Source: an uncultured Oscillospiraceae bacterium (lineage in GTDB: Bacteria > Bacillota > Clostridia > Oscillospirales > Oscillospiraceae). From it: DNA of 14,623 nucleotides. The notes under the pieces were generated by a model, which was not told where the DNA came from, did not search any database, and saw nothing but the letters and a program-made list of their open reading frames with translations. Within the stretch, counting starts at the first letter, position 1, and every line of letters starts with the position of its first letter. This document shows, one piece after another, positions 14,543-14,623 of the stretch. A program made the translations under genes and the position numbers. The stretch lies in NCBI GenBank assembly GCA_910579725.1, contig CAJTUD010000056.1, positions 4,505 to 19,127 on the forward strand. Direction: 5' to 3'.

Positions 14543-14623
14543 TCAAAACAGGGTGTGGACTTCGTTGTCGTCCTTGGCGGGCGTCAGCCCGCCTGCGTCC
14601 TCCGCCTTGCCACACCCAGTTTT
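14543..14623 (-). CDS. Possible C-terminal end of a gene running off the window
   Basis: On the minus strand an open frame enters at 14623 and ends with TGA at 14543-14545, giving 26 residues that end in GGLTPAKDDNEVHTLF. The hydrophilic, natural-looking composition suggests a real protein end, but the fragment is too short to assign a family. The DNA is also an imperfect inverted repeat (AAAACaGGGTGTGG at 14545-14558 with CCACACCCaGTTTT at 14610-14623, plus GGCGGGC/GCCCGCC at 14576-14593), so a non-coding hairpin is the alternative. The gene, if real, would be convergent with the GH1 gene. Confidence 0.35.
   Translation of the reverse strand, partial: KTGCGKAEDAGGLTPAKDDNEVHTLF

Overview
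The window is a GC-rich bacterial chromosome segment. Strong AGGAGG-type ribosome binding sites, clear sigma-A promoters with 17-base spacers, and the gene families present point to a strictly anaerobic Clostridia member, probably an Oscillospiraceae-type gut bacterium such as relatives of Flavonifractor, Lawsonibacter or Oscillibacter. The taxon is inferred from gene content and base composition; no rRNA gene is present. No CRISPR array, tRNA or complete insertion sequence was seen.

Layout from left to right. (1) 46-1580, plus strand: upp (uracil salvage), then a cytosolic HExxH putative metallopeptidase, closed by a 14-bp-stem hairpin. (2) 1697-6407, plus strand: a strong promoter, a folded leader of about 115 nt ending in a textbook intrinsic terminator, then ssnA (amidohydrolase) and ygfK (large FAD/NAD/Fe-S oxidoreductase). 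SsnA and YgfK belong to the selenium-dependent molybdenum hydroxylase and anaerobic purine-degradation gene set. A bidirectional terminator-like hairpin follows. (3) 6476-10109, minus strand: a RodA/FtsW-type SEDS glycosyltransferase, a small lipoprotein and purA (AMP synthesis), each with its own recognisable promoter; the lipoprotein and purA are separated by 456 bp with several hairpins. (4) 10264-14237, plus strand: transcribed divergently from purA, a GH3 beta-glucosidase and a GH1 beta-glucosidase, preceded by a possible 23-codon leader ORF. (5) 14253-14449: a 197-bp near-perfect palindrome resembling a MITE or fold-back element, next to what looks like the last 26 codons of a minus-strand gene running off the window.

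Three themes emerge: nucleotide metabolism (upp, ssnA-ygfK, purA), cell envelope (rodA, lipoprotein) and beta-glucoside use (GH3 + GH1). The most interesting item is the ssnA leader at about 1732-1845. It is either a transcription-attenuating regulatory RNA, possibly an undescribed riboswitch for a purine-related metabolite, or a free small RNA with its own promoter and terminator. The second is the palindromic element near the right end.
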